The translations under genes were made by a program, and so were the position numbers. 64,000 bases of DNA from Streptomyces xanthochromogenes (GTDB lineage: Bacteria > Actinomycetota > Actinomycetes > Streptomycetales > Streptomycetaceae). Positions 16,377-25,661 of the stretch are shown piece after piece. Each line of letters opens with the position of its first letter. The first letter of the stretch is position 1. The notes under the pieces were generated by a model. The model did no database searches. It had not been told where the DNA came from and worked only from the letters and a program-made list of their open reading frames with translations. The DNA lies in NCBI RefSeq assembly GCF_014650455.1, contig NZ_BMUZ01000005.1, positions 443,368 to 507,367 of the forward strand. The letters are read 5' to 3'.

Positions 16377-19199
16377 CTACTCCGAAGCCGCCGTCTTCTT
16401 GGCGGCCGTCTTCTTCGCCGGGGCCTTCTTGGCCGCCGTCGTCTTGGCCGCCGTGGTCTTGGCAGCCGCCGTCTTCTTGGCGGTGGTGGCCTTCTTGGCC
16501 GTCGCCTTCTTCGCGGGGGCCTTCTTGGCCGTCTTCTTGGCCGGTCCCTTGGCGCGCTTCTCGGCGAGCAGTTCGTAGCCGCGTTCCGGCGTGATCTCCT
16601 CGACGCTGTCGGCGGTCCTGAGCGTCGCGTTGGTCTCGCCGTCGGTGACGTACGGGCCGAAGCGGCCGTCCTTCACCACGACCGGCTTCTCGCTGACCGG
16701 GTCGACGCCGAGCTCCTTGAGCGGCGGCTTGGCCGCGGCGCGGCCCCGCTGCTTGGGCTGGGCGTAGATCGCGAGGGCCTCGTCGAGCGTGATGGAGAAG
16801 AGCTGGTCCTCGGTCTCCAGGGAGCGCGAGTCGGTGCCCTTCTTCAGGTACGGCCCGTAGCGGCCGTTCTGCGCGGTGATCTCCACGCCCTCGGCGTCGG
16901 CGCCGACCACGCGGGGCAGCGACATCAGCTTGAGGGCGTCGTCGAGGGTGACCGTGTCCAGGGACATCGACTTGAAGAGCGAGGCGGTACGCGGCTTGAC
17001 CGCGTTCTTGCCGGTCTTCGGCGTGCCCTCGGGCAGGATCTCGGTGACGTACGGGCCGTAACGCCCGTCCTTGGCGACGATCTGATGCCCGCTCACCGGG
17101 TCCGCGCCCAGCTCGAAGTCGCCGCTCGGCTTGGCGAGCAGCTCCTCCGCGTACTCGACGGTCAGCTCGTCGGGCGCCAGGTCCTCGGGGACGTCGGCAC
17201 GCTGGTGGCCCTCGGACTCCTTCTCGCCGCGCTCGACGTACGGGCCGTAGCGGCCGACCCGCAGGACGATGCCGTCGCCGACGGGGAACGAGGAGATCTC
17301 GCGGGCGTCGATGGCGCCGAGGTCGGTGACGAGCTCCTTGAGCCCGCCGAGGTGGTCCCCGTCGCCGTTGCCGGCGGAGGAGGCGGCACCGGCCGTCGCC
17401 GCGTCGCCCTCGCCGAAGTAGAAACGCTTCAGCCACGGCACCGCCTGGGCCTCGCCCCGCGCGATGCGGTCGAGGTCGTCCTCCATCTTGGCGGTGAAGT
17501 CGTAGTCGACGAGCCGGCCGAAGTGCTTCTCCAGGAGGTTGACCACGGCGAAGCTCAGGAACGACGGGACGAGCGCCGTGCCCTTCTTGAACACATAGCC
17601 GCGGTCCAGGATCGTGCCGATGATCGAGGCGTACGTCGAAGGACGCCCGATCTCGCGCTCTTCCAGCTCCTTGACCAGGGAGGCCTCGGTGTAGCGGGCC
17701 GGCGGCTTGGTCGCGTGGCCGTCCACCGAGATCTCCTCGGACGACAGGGCGTCGCCCTCGGCCACCTGCGGCAGCCGGCGCTCGCGGTCGTCGAGCTCGG
17801 CGTTCGGGTCGTCCGCGCCTTCGACGTACGCCTTCATGAACCCGTGGAAGGTAATCGTCTTGCCGGAGGCGGTGAACTCGGCCTGCCGGCCGTCGCTCGC
17901 CCGGCCCGCGATCTTCACGGTCACCGAGTTGCCGACCGCGTCCTTCATCTGGGAGGCGACGGTGCGCTTCCAGATCAGCTCGTAGAGCCGGAACTGGTCG
18001 CCGGTCAGGCCGGCCTCGGCCGGAGTGCGGAAACGATCACCCGAAGGACGGATCGCCTCGTGCGCCTCCTGCGCGTTCTTGACCTTTCCGGCGTACGTGC
18101 GCGGCTTGTCCGGCAGGTAGTCGGCGCCGTACAGCTGCGTCACCTGGGCCCGGGCGGCGGTGATCGCCGTGTCGGACAGCGTCGTGGAGTCCGTACGCAT
18201 ATAGGTGATGAAGCCGTTCTCGTACAGCTTCTGGGCGACCTGCATGGTCGCCTTCGCACCGAAGCCCAGCTTGCGCGAGGCCTCCTGCTGGAGCGTCGTC
18301 GTACGGAACGGGGCGTACGGCGAGCGGCGGTAGGGCTTGGACTCCACCGAACGCACGGCGAAGGACGATTCGGCGAGGGCGGCGGCCAGGGCCCGCGCGT
18401 TCGCCTCGTCCAGGTGCAGGACGTCGCTCTTCAGTTGTCCGTCGGGGCCGAAGTCGCGGCCCTGGGCGATGCGCCGGCCGTCGACCGTGTTGAGCCGTGC
18501 CACCAGCGTGGACGGGTCGGAGGCGTCGCCCGCCCGGCCGGTGGAGAACGTCCCGGTCAGGTCCCAGTACTCAGCAGAACGAAACGCGATGCGCTCGCGT
18601 TCCCGCTCCACGACGAGCCGGGTGGCCACCGACTGGACGCGCCCGGCGGACAGCCGCGGCATGACCTTCTTCCACAGGACCGGCGAGACCTCGTAGCCGT
18701 AGAGGCGGTCGAGGATGCGGCGGGTCTCCTGGGCGTCGACCATGCGCTGGTTGAGCTCGCGCGGGTTGGCGACGGCGTCCCGGATGGCGTCCTTGGTGAT
18801 CTCGTGGAAGACCATCCGGTGGACGGGGACCTTGGGCTTCAGGACTTCCTGCAGGTGCCACGCGATGGCTTCGCCCTCGCGGTCCTCATCGGTGGCGAGG
18901 AAGAGTTCGTCGGATTCGGCCAGAAGCTCCTTGAGCTTCCTGACCTGGGCCTTCTTGTCGGCGTTGACGACGTAGATCGGCTGGAAGTCGTGTTCGACGT
19001 CCACGCCGAGACGGCGTACCTCGCCGGTGTACTTCTCGGGCACCTCGGCGGCGCCGTTCGGCAGGTCGCGGATGTGCCCGACGCTCGCCTCGACGACATA
19101 ACCGGGGCCGAGATAGCCCTTGATCGTCTTCGCCTTGGCAGGAGACTCGACGATGACGAGTCGGCGGCCGCCCTTTGCGGTCTCGCTGGTCGGGGACAA
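16377..19199 (-). CDS. topA: DNA topoisomerase I
   Basis: The enzyme has 940 residues from a TTG start at 19199. That start is chosen because SPTSETAKGGRRLVIVESP is the usual actinobacterial N-terminus and GGAGAGAAG precedes it. The TOPRIM domain has IVESPAKAKTI and the acidic DEDREGEAIAWH. The active-site tyrosine is in FITYMRTDST (about residue 325). The C-terminal part has several GRYGPYV repeats instead of zinc fingers. It ends with a roughly 60-residue Lys/Ala tail (AKKTA, AAK repeats), which in streptomycetes raises DNA affinity and processivity. It relaxes negative supercoils; streptomycete topA promoters are known to respond to supercoiling. Confidence 0.97.
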   Translation of the reverse strand: MSPTSETAKGGRRLVIVESPAKAKTIKGYLGPGYVVEASVGHIRDLPNGAAEVPEKYTGEVRRLGVDVEHDFQPIYVVNADKKAQVRKLKELLAESDELFLATDEDREGEAIAWHLQEVLKPKVPVHRMVFHEITKDAIRDAVANPRELNQRMVDAQETRRILDRLYGYEVSPVLWKKVMPRLSAGRVQSVATRLVVERERERIAFRSAEYWDLTGTFSTGRAGDASDPSTLVARLNTVDGRRIAQGRDFGPDGQLKSDVLHLDEANARALAAALAESSFAVRSVESKPYRRSPYAPFRTTTLQQEASRKLGFGAKATMQVAQKLYENGFITYMRTDSTTLSDTAITAARAQVTQLYGADYLPDKPRTYAGKVKNAQEAHEAIRPSGDRFRTPAEAGLTGDQFRLYELIWKRTVASQMKDAVGNSVTVKIAGRASDGRQAEFTASGKTITFHGFMKAYVEGADDPNAELDDRERRLPQVAEGDALSSEEISVDGHATKPPARYTEASLVKELEEREIGRPSTYASIIGTILDRGYVFKKGTALVPSFLSFAVVNLLEKHFGRLVDYDFTAKMEDDLDRIARGEAQAVPWLKRFYFGEGDAATAGAASSAGNGDGDHLGGLKELVTDLGAIDAREISSFPVGDGIVLRVGRYGPYVERGEKESEGHQRADVPEDLAPDELTVEYAEELLAKPSGDFELGADPVSGHQIVAKDGRYGPYVTEILPEGTPKTGKNAVKPRTASLFKSMSLDTVTLDDALKLMSLPRVVGADAEGVEITAQNGRYGPYLKKGTDSRSLETEDQLFSITLDEALAIYAQPKQRGRAAAKPPLKELGVDPVSEKPVVVKDGRFGPYVTDGETNATLRTADSVEEITPERGYELLAEKRAKGPAKKTAKKAPAKKATAKKATTAKKTAAAKTTAAKTTAAKKAPAKKTAAKKTAASE

Positions 19200-19249
19200 C
19201 TTCGCTCTTCTCTCCGGTCGGCACTCGGGTGTCAGTACGTGACGCTGCG

Positions 19250-19281
19250 GAGTGTGACGGTACAACCCGCCCCCGTGTCAA
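19250..19281 (-). promoter_or_regulatory. Candidate topA promoter
   Basis: On the minus strand a perfect -35 TTGACA lies at 19281-19276. A GC-rich spacer follows. The best -10 candidates (TCACAC or CACACT, 18-19 bp away) are weak. That combination gives a suboptimal promoter, which would fit the reported supercoiling sensitivity of topA in Streptomyces. Confidence 0.45.
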
Positions 19282-19387
19282 ACAGCAAAAGCCCGCAGCG
19301 GCCACTCGAACGGTAACCCGACTTACAGCGATCCTGCCGCCCGGACCGTCCCGAAGCCTTCCGAAAAGCGTTTCATCCCCTTTCGGG

Positions 19388-19603
19388 CTAGATGTGAGCG
19401 AAGCACCACAGCCCGAGCAGCAGGAACACGGCGCCGAAGACGCTCGCGAGCACCGCGGCCGGCACCGGTGGAGCGCCGTACGCGACCGGCGTGCGGCGGC
19501 GCACACAGGACGCCGTCCACAGCAGCAGGGCGCCTCCGAACAGCACGAACACCGCCCCCGCGAAGACGGCCGGCCCCGTCTCGGTCCCTCCCATAGCGTT
19601 CAT
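19388..19603 (-). CDS. Small two-helix membrane protein
   Basis: This 71-residue protein has two hydrophobic helices, about residues 12-32 (GPAVFAGAVFVLFGGALLLW) and 48-69 (AAVLASVFGAVFLLLGLW). A basic loop CVRRRTPVAYG joins them, which predicts a hairpin with the loop in the cytoplasm. AGGA precedes the ATG at 9 nt. It sits just upstream of topA on the same strand. I do not recognise a family; a conserved small membrane protein at this position is plausible in streptomycetes. Confidence 0.7.
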   Translation of the reverse strand: MNAMGGTETGPAVFAGAVFVLFGGALLLWTASCVRRRTPVAYGAPPVPAAVLASVFGAVFLLLGLWCFAHI

Positions 19604-19917
19604 GGGCGTGATCCTGACCAGCGCGGCACACCCCCGGGCAGAGCGGGGGCCGCATCCCGGAGAACGGCGGGTGAACGGTCACCCGGTCATGCACATTTCA
19701 GCCAGATCCCCCGCGACTCGGGGCGCCTCGGGGGCGCCCCAAGGCGTCGTGCGTCACATCGGCGCCGTGCACCACATCCCATCGAGCGTGGCCGCGTCGC
19801 CCCCGTCCCGCTCCGGTACCGCCCTGCTCCGGCCCGGCACGCGCCGGGCCGGGTCCGCCGCGCGTGTCGGCCGCGATACGTCACCCGTCGTACGGGCTTC
19901 GTCCGCTCGGCTTCACC
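19604..19917. other. Intergenic stretch without a recognisable gene
   Basis: These 314 nt lie between the small membrane gene and the methyltransferase terminator. Open frames are Arg/Pro-rich shadows without ribosome sites. I see no RNA gene and no repeat. Confidence 0.6.
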
Positions 19918-19950
19918 GGGTGACCGGCCGAGGCGCCCGGCCGGTCACCC
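19918..19950 (-). terminator. Terminator of the methyltransferase gene
   Basis: A perfect 13-bp stem pairs GGGTGACCGGCCG with CGGCCGGTCACCC around the 7-nt loop AGGCGCC. It lies 45 nt beyond the methyltransferase stop. Confidence 0.85.
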
Positions 19951-19994
19951 CCGGGCGCGAAGGGCCCTGCCCGGGGCGGGAGTTCGGCCTCGGC

Positions 19995-21494
19995 TCACTC
20001 CCTCACCGGCTCCAGGAAGCCCTGCTCCACCAGGAGACGGATGGCCTCGGGTGTGCGGTCCCGCAGCAGCACCGGGTCTTCGTCGATCAGCTGGGCGATC
20101 GCGTCCAGAATCCGCCCGGCGGGCAGCTCGCCGTCGCAGACGCCGGCGAAGCCTGCGCCCACCGTGTCCACCTTGGTGGCCCGGCGCATGCCGCGGTTCT
20201 GGCGCAGCACCACGTGCTCCGGGTCCTCGGCGCCCGGCAGGCCCACCTGCTCCTGCACCACCTCGTCGGCCAGTCGGAACCGGTCGGCGAGCAGCGCCGC
20301 GTCGTCGTGCCGGCGCAGATAGTCCTGCCGCTCGAAGTGGCCGCGCACCGCGTCGCCGAGCGGCTGCTCGACGGGGTGCGGCCACTCCTCGGCGACGATG
20401 GACGGGCGGTCGCTGTCGGTGCGGCGCAGGGTGATCCAGCCGAAGCCGACCGCCGTGGTCCTGCGCGCCTCGAACTCGTCGAGCCACGCCTCGTAGCGCT
20501 CCGCGTAACGGGCCGGGTCGCTGTGGTGGTCCCCGGCGTCGCGCAGCCACAACTCGGCGTACTGGGTGATGTCCTGGACCTCGCGCTGGATGATCCAGGC
20601 ATCGCAGCCGCGCGGCACCCAGGAGCGCAGCCGGTCCTGCCACTCCTCGCCCTCGACGTGCTGCCAGTTGGCCAGGAACTGGGCGTATCCGCCGGGGTTG
20701 AGCCGCTCCCCCGCCTGCTGAACGAGCGTGCGGCACAGATCGTCCCCGCCCATGCCGCCGTCCCGGTAGGTGAGCCGGGCGCCGGGCGAGATCACGAACG
20801 GCGGGTTGGACACGATGAGGTCGAACGTCTCCTCGCCGACCGGCGCGTACAGCGAGCCCGTGCGCAGCTCGGCCTCCGGCGCGCCCGACAGGGCGAGGGT
20901 GAGCCGGGTGAAGTCGAGGGCGCGCGGGTTCAGGTCGGTGGCGGTGACGCGGGTGGCGTGCTGTGCGGCGTGCAGCGCCTGGATGCCGGAGCCGGTGCCG
21001 AGGTCGAGGGCGGAGCCCGCGGGCAGCCGGACCGTGATGCCGGCCAGGGTGGTGGAGGCGCCGCCGACGCCGAGCACCATCGCTTCGTCGCGCCCGCTCG
21101 CGCCGCCGGCACCGCCGACCGCGCAGCCGAGGTCGGACACGATGAACCAGTCCTGCCCCTCCGGACCGCCGTAGGGGCGCACGTCCACGGTGGCGCGCAC
21201 CTCGTCGCCCGCGCGCACCACCCAGCCGTCCGCGAGGGCCTCGTCGAGCGGCAGGGCCGCGCGGGCGCTCTCGTACCCGACGGGCCGCTGGAGCAGGAAC
21301 AGCCGCACCAGCGTGTCGAGCGGTCCCTGCCCCCGGGTGGCGCGCAGGGCGGGGACGGTCTCGCTGCGGGCCAGCGCCGCGTACGCGGGCGCTCCAAGGA
21401 GGTCGAGCAGGCCGTCGGCGGTGAAGGCGGCGGCGAGCAGGGCGTCGCGCAGGCGGGCTGCGTGATGGGGCGCGGGAAGACTGGTCGTACTCAC
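19995..21494 (-). CDS. Class I SAM-dependent methyltransferase (N5-glutamine/RNA type)
   Basis: The protein has 499 residues from GTG 21494. Residues about 1-140 are an alpha-helical N-terminal domain, as in actinobacterial DUF7059 proteins. The methyltransferase core follows at about 145-330: SAM motif I LDLGTGSGIQ, acidic ATDLNPRAL, and catalytic SNPPF. NPPF/NPPY is shared by enzymes that methylate exocyclic or amide nitrogens (PrmC, HemK, RsmC). The last 150 residues are a helical C-terminal domain. The substrate could be a release factor, ribosomal protein or RNA; the sequence does not decide. It lies upstream of topA and downstream of a lipoprotein gene with its own terminator. Confidence 0.87.
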   Translation of the reverse strand: MSTTSLPAPHHAARLRDALLAAAFTADGLLDLLGAPAYAALARSETVPALRATRGQGPLDTLVRLFLLQRPVGYESARAALPLDEALADGWVVRAGDEVRATVDVRPYGGPEGQDWFIVSDLGCAVGGAGGASGRDEAMVLGVGGASTTLAGITVRLPAGSALDLGTGSGIQALHAAQHATRVTATDLNPRALDFTRLTLALSGAPEAELRTGSLYAPVGEETFDLIVSNPPFVISPGARLTYRDGGMGGDDLCRTLVQQAGERLNPGGYAQFLANWQHVEGEEWQDRLRSWVPRGCDAWIIQREVQDITQYAELWLRDAGDHHSDPARYAERYEAWLDEFEARRTTAVGFGWITLRRTDSDRPSIVAEEWPHPVEQPLGDAVRGHFERQDYLRRHDDAALLADRFRLADEVVQEQVGLPGAEDPEHVVLRQNRGMRRATKVDTVGAGFAGVCDGELPAGRILDAIAQLIDEDPVLLRDRTPEAIRLLVEQGFLEPVRE

Positions 21495-21540
21495 TCCGCC
21501 ATTGTGGCCGGTGCCTCCGACAATCACCCCATCACGGCCG

Positions 21541-21568
21541 TGGCCCGGCCCCTGATGGGGGCCGGGCC
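21541..21568 (-). terminator. Terminator of the lipoprotein gene
   Basis: A perfect 12-bp stem pairs TGGCCCGGCCCC with GGGGCCGGGCCA around the tetraloop TGAT. It starts 20 nt past the stop codon of the lipoprotein gene. Confidence 0.85.
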
Positions 21569-21588
21569 ACGTGTGAGACGCGTACGGG

Positions 21589-22266
21589 CTACGACTTGGG
21601 GCTCTCCGAAGCCGAGGGCGAGGCGGAGCCCGACGGCGACGCGGAACCCGAGGGCGAGGCCGACGCCGACGGCGAGGCCGAGTCGTCGGCCGGCGCACCC
21701 GCGCCCGAAGCGGGGGCGGACGGCGTCTGCTTCTGGCAGCCGGGCTGCTTCTGCATGGCCTTGCCGATGTCGCCGGCCTCCAGCTTCTTCAGCGAGGCGT
21801 CACCGGTCGAGCTGATCTTGCCGAGCTCGGTCGCGATGTCCTCCAGGCCCTTGGCGAACGCCGCCTGGTCGCCGGCGTTGAGCGCGTCGACCTTCTTCTT
21901 CAGGTTCGCGTACGACACGGAGGAGGCGTTCAGCTCCTTGACGGCCTCCTGCTGGGTGGCGGCGCCGTCCTTGACCGGCGGGGCGCCTGCCTTGTCGACG
22001 GCAGCGCCCAGCGCCTTGTAGGCATCCGAAATCTGCTGGAAGGCGGCCGAGTCGGTCTTCTGCACGTCGGCCGGCTTGCTGTCGTCACGCGTCTGCGCCT
22101 GGATCGCGGCGTTGGCGTCGGTGATCTTCTTGAACTGGGGCTGGGCCGTGCTGCAGAAGGTCTTCGCCCAGTCGTCGACCTTCTTGCTGGAGTCGTCGCT
22201 GCAGCCCGACAACGTCAGGATCAGTACCGCACCGCCGGACAGTGCGGCTGCAAGCTTCTTGTTCAC
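21589..22266 (-). CDS. Small secreted lipoprotein with acidic Ser/Pro tail
   Basis: The precursor has 225 residues from GTG 22266, with GAAGGGA upstream. The signal is MNKKLAAALSGGAVLILTLSGC, with the lipid-modified Cys at about residue 22. The mature part is mostly amphipathic helix (DDWAKTFCSTAQPQFKKI and onward) with one pair of cysteines about 150 residues apart. The C-terminal 50 residues are a flexible ASPSGSASPSGS-type repeat, probably wall-spanning. I do not recognise a catalytic domain. It lies between hppA and the methyltransferase, with a terminator on each side. Confidence 0.82.
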   Translation of the reverse strand: MNKKLAAALSGGAVLILTLSGCSDDSSKKVDDWAKTFCSTAQPQFKKITDANAAIQAQTRDDSKPADVQKTDSAAFQQISDAYKALGAAVDKAGAPPVKDGAATQQEAVKELNASSVSYANLKKKVDALNAGDQAAFAKGLEDIATELGKISSTGDASLKKLEAGDIGKAMQKQPGCQKQTPSAPASGAGAPADDSASPSASASPSGSASPSGSASPSASESPKS

Positions 22267-22380
22267 CGGTTTGGTCCCTTCCAAGGCTCTCGGCCCCGGA
22301 ACATACACGCCAAGTGGGCGACAATCGCTTGCCGTCCGTGTGATCTGCCCCCTATTGCAGCCATTTGCACCAAGCAGAAC

Positions 22381-22414
22381 GGGCGGACGGTGTGTCAAAG
22401 CCCACCGCCCGCCC
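22381..22414 (-). terminator. Terminator of hppA
   Basis: A 12-bp stem pairs GGGCGGACGGTG with CACCGCCCGCCC, with one mismatch on the plus strand that is a G-U pair in the minus-strand RNA. It begins 21 nt past the hppA stop; the RNA continues GTTCTGCTTGG. Confidence 0.75.
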
Positions 22415-22434
22415 GCTCTTTGCCGCCTGGACGG

Positions 22435-24828
22435 TTACGAAACCACCGCCGGGTCCGCGGGCTTCGCGACCCGCTCGTTGTTGCCGTCGTCACCCACGGC
22501 CACGCTGCGCCGCTTCGACACGTACACCGCGCCGATGATGACGAGGATGGCGAGCGCCGCCACGATGCCCCGGACGAGCGGGTTCGCGTCGTCGCCGTAG
22601 CTGAACTTGACGATGGCCGGCGCGATCAGGAGCGCCACCAGGTTCATCACCTTGAGCAGCGGATTGATCGCCGGACCTGCCGTGTCCTTGAAGGGGTCGC
22701 CGACGGTGTCGCCGATGACGGTGGCGGCGTGGGCCTCACTGCCCTTGCCGCCGAAGTGGCCGTCCTCGACCAGCTTCTTGGCGTTGTCCCAGGCGCCGCC
22801 CGAGTTGGCGAGGAAGACCGCCATCAGCGTGCCGGTGCCGATCGCGCCCGCGAGGTAGGAGCCGAGCGCGCCGACGCCGAGGGTGAAGCCGACGGCGATG
22901 GGCGCGAGCACCGCGAGCAGGCCGGGGGTGGCCAGTTCGCGCAGCGCGTCCTTCGTGCAGATGTCGACGACCCGTCCGTACTCCGGCTGTTCGGTGTAGT
23001 CCATGATCCCGGGGTGCTCGCGGAACTGCCGCCGCACCTCGAAGACCACGGCACCGGCCGACCGGGACACGGCGTTGATCGCGAGCCCCGAGAAGAGGAA
23101 GACGACCGCCGCTCCCAGCATCAGTCCGACCAGGTTGTTGGGCTGGGAGATGTCCATGCTCAAGGTCAGTTCGTTCGCCTTGGCGTGGACGTCGCCCACG
23201 GCCGTGGCGATGGCGTCCTTGAAGGAGCCGTAGAGCGCCGCGGCGGCGAGGACGGCCGTCGCGATGGCGATGCCCTTGGTGATGGCCTTGGTGGTGTTGC
23301 CCACGGCGTCCAGGTCGGTGAGCACCTGGGCGCCCGCCCCCTGGACGTCGCCGGACATCTCCGCGATGCCCTGGGCGTTGTCGGAGACCGGGCCGAACGT
23401 GTCCATGGCGACGATCACGCCGACCGTGGTGAGCAGACCGGTGCCGGCCAGTGCCACCGCGAACAGCGCGAGCATGACCGAGGTGCCGCCGAGCAGGAAG
23501 GCCCCGTACACACCGAGACCGATCAACAAGGCGGTGTAGACGGCCGATTCGAGCCCGATGGAGATGCCCGCGAGTACGACGGTGGCGGGCCCGGTGAGCG
23601 AGGACTTGCCGATGTCCCTGACGGGACGACGGGTGGTCTCGGTGAAGTACCCCGTCAGCTGCTGGATCAGGGCCGCGAGAACGATGCCGATGGCGACCGC
23701 GACCAGGGCGAGGATGCGCGGGTCGCCGTCGTGCGTCTTGATGACGGCGTCCGTGACCCCGTTCAACTTGGCGTACGAGGACGGCAGATAGACGTAGACC
23801 GCGACGGCCACCAGGGCGAGCGAGATCACCGCGGAGATGAAGAAGCCGCGGTTGATGGCCGACATCCCGCTGCGGTCGGCGCGCCGCGGGGCGACCGCGA
23901 AGATGCCGATCATCGCGGTGACCACGCCGATCGCCGGGACGATCAGCGGGAAGGCGAGGCCCGAGTCGCCGAACGCCGCCTTTCCGAGGATCAGTGCCGC
24001 GACCAGGGTCACGGCGTACGACTCGAACAGGTCGGCTGCCATGCCGGCGCAGTCGCCGACGTTGTCGCCCACGTTGTCCGCGATGGTGGCGGCGTTGCGC
24101 GGGTCGTCCTCGGGGATGCCCTGCTCGACCTTGCCGACCAGGTCGGCGCCGACGTCGGCGGCCTTGGTGAAGATGCCGCCGCCGACCCTCATGAACATGG
24201 CGATCAGCGCGGCGCCCAGTCCGAAGCCCTCCAGGACCTTGGGCGCGTCGGCCGCGTACACGAGCACGACGACGGAGGCACCGAGCAGGCCGAGGCCCAC
24301 CGTGAACATGCCGACGACGCCGCCCGTACGGAAAGCGATCTTCATGGCCTTGTGGGAGACCGTGGTGAGATCCCTTTCGGGTTCGCCCTCGGCGGGAGTG
24401 GCCTCTCGGGCGGCTGCCGCAACGCGCACATTCGCGCGCACGGCGAGACGCATCCCGATGTATCCCGTCGTCGCCGAGAACACGGCGCCGATCAGGAAGA
24501 ACACGGAACGCCCTACACGCTGCGACCAGTTGTCGGACGGCAGCAGGAACAGCAGGAAGAACACCACGACGGCGAAGATGCCGAGGGTGCGCAACTGCCG
24601 GGTCAGATAGGCATTCGCGCCTTCCTGGACGGCCGCCGCGATCTTCTTCATCGAATCGGTGCCCTCGCCCGCGGCGAGGACCTGGCGTACCAGCAATTGG
24701 GCGACGATCAGGGCCGCCAGCGCGACAGCCGCGATGACGATCACGATCGTCCGGTTGCCGTCGGTCAGTACCGCGGCGGCCAGGGATGTGCGGTGGTCGA
24801 GTTCCGTTGGGTTGAAGAGCCCCGCCAT
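22435..24828 (-). CDS. hppA: Proton-translocating inorganic pyrophosphatase
   Basis: This 797-residue membrane enzyme has 15-17 helices. It couples hydrolysis of pyrophosphate to proton export. The catalytic DVGADLVGKVE is at about residue 220, with further acidic clusters DNVGDNVGDCAGMAADLFES and the C-terminal DTVGDPFKDT. The motif GNTTKA has Lys where potassium-dependent enzymes have Ala, which marks the potassium-independent subclass. An AAGGAGG site lies 5 nt before ATG 24828, fixing the start. It is transcribed alone, between its own promoter and terminator. It may salvage pyrophosphate energy from heavy nucleic acid and polymer synthesis. Confidence 0.96.
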   Translation of the reverse strand: MAGLFNPTELDHRTSLAAAVLTDGNRTIVIVIAAVALAALIVAQLLVRQVLAAGEGTDSMKKIAAAVQEGANAYLTRQLRTLGIFAVVVFFLLFLLPSDNWSQRVGRSVFFLIGAVFSATTGYIGMRLAVRANVRVAAAAREATPAEGEPERDLTTVSHKAMKIAFRTGGVVGMFTVGLGLLGASVVVLVYAADAPKVLEGFGLGAALIAMFMRVGGGIFTKAADVGADLVGKVEQGIPEDDPRNAATIADNVGDNVGDCAGMAADLFESYAVTLVAALILGKAAFGDSGLAFPLIVPAIGVVTAMIGIFAVAPRRADRSGMSAINRGFFISAVISLALVAVAVYVYLPSSYAKLNGVTDAVIKTHDGDPRILALVAVAIGIVLAALIQQLTGYFTETTRRPVRDIGKSSLTGPATVVLAGISIGLESAVYTALLIGLGVYGAFLLGGTSVMLALFAVALAGTGLLTTVGVIVAMDTFGPVSDNAQGIAEMSGDVQGAGAQVLTDLDAVGNTTKAITKGIAIATAVLAAAALYGSFKDAIATAVGDVHAKANELTLSMDISQPNNLVGLMLGAAVVFLFSGLAINAVSRSAGAVVFEVRRQFREHPGIMDYTEQPEYGRVVDICTKDALRELATPGLLAVLAPIAVGFTLGVGALGSYLAGAIGTGTLMAVFLANSGGAWDNAKKLVEDGHFGGKGSEAHAATVIGDTVGDPFKDTAGPAINPLLKVMNLVALLIAPAIVKFSYGDDANPLVRGIVAALAILVIIGAVYVSKRRSVAVGDDGNNERVAKPADPAVVS

Positions 24829-25060
24829 TCGTCCTCCTTGACGCTCAGAGCTCAAGATGTGGACGGATTGTAGGTAGCGGGACACGATCAAAACAGGGCG
24901 CCGCAAATGGAATTGACCTTCATCCGCTCACCAGAGAGAGATCCGGTCACGAAAATGCCCCCGAAAGCGGTAATGGGGCAAAAGCATTGACGCTTGATCA
25001 GCGATCTAGGAACGGCCGGGAACGATCCACGGGCGGCGGCCGAAATCTGGCTCAGAAAAT
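24829..25060 (-). promoter_or_regulatory. hppA upstream region with a -10 element
   Basis: On the minus strand a good -10 TACAAT (24872-24867) lies about 38 nt before the start codon. The -35 region (TTGATC or GTTTTG) is poorly spaced. The rest of the gap is unusually AT-rich for this genome. Confidence 0.5.
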
Positions 25061-25086
25061 GAAAAAGGCCCTGCTCAGCAGGGCCC
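25061..25086 (-). terminator. Terminator of the bldG-apgA operon
   Basis: An 8-bp stem pairs GGCCCTGC with GCAGGGCC around TCA. On the minus strand it is followed by TTTTTCATTTT, a rare clear U-tract. It lies 25 nt past the apgA stop codon. Confidence 0.92.
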
Positions 25087-25110
25087 GTCTCAATATCGAA
25101 GAAATGTGGA

Positions 25111-25557
25111 TCAGGGAAGCACCGTGGCCGGTGTGGTCGGCCAGCTCATCCGGATGATGCCCCCGGACTCGCCGGAGGTGACCTCCACATCATCCACAAG
25201 ACCGCTGATGACAGCGAGGCCCATTTCGTCCTCCGCGCCGTCGTCGCTCTCGTCTTCGGGGCCCGAGGCACGGACGCCCGGCACCGCCGAGGCACCGCCG
25301 CCCGATCCCGGCACCTCGTCGCCGACCTCGATGGAGAACAGCTTCTCCTCCTCGGTCAGGACGACATGGACGGGGGCGTCGATGCCGTGCGAACGGTGCA
25401 GCCCGACAGCACGGCTGCACGCCTCGCCGACGGCGAGCCTGACCTCGTCGAGCACTGCCTCGTCGACCCCGGCCCGGCGCGCCACGGCGGCCGCCACCAG
25501 ACGGGCCGTCCTGACGTGTTCGGGCTGGGCACTGAAACGGAGTTCAACGGTGGCCAT
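25111..25557 (-). CDS. apgA: RsbW-like anti-sigma factor paired with BldG
   Basis: This 148-residue GHKL-type protein corresponds to the gene downstream of bldG in S. coelicolor, where the product (ApgA) binds BldG. The N-box is visible as LAVGEACSRAVGLH (about residues 46-59); the ATP-lid region is interrupted by a Gly/Ser/Ala-rich insertion near residues 85-120. The C-terminal motif is MGLAVISGLVDDVEV. GAGGGGGAT precedes the ATG. By analogy it phosphorylates or sequesters partner-switching proteins. It lies 104 nt after bldG and shares its terminator. Confidence 0.88.
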   Translation of the reverse strand: MATVELRFSAQPEHVRTARLVAAAVARRAGVDEAVLDEVRLAVGEACSRAVGLHRSHGIDAPVHVVLTEEEKLFSIEVGDEVPGSGGGASAVPGVRASGPEDESDDGAEDEMGLAVISGLVDDVEVTSGESGGIIRMSWPTTPATVLP

Positions 25558-25661
25558 GGGCGATCCCCCTCGAACGTACGGGCGTACATCTCAGGGGCCC
25601 CGGGCCACAGTGCCGCCCGGCGCCCCTGTCCTTCCTCCGGAGCCGTCGAAGGACGGCCCCG

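Noticed and set aside
19687..19884. 65-codon minus-strand frame upstream of the small membrane gene
   Set aside because: Arg-rich, no ribosome site, no coding signal.
22390..24873. 827-codon plus-strand frame
   Set aside because: Antisense to hppA, His/Asp/Arg-rich with no recognisable fold.
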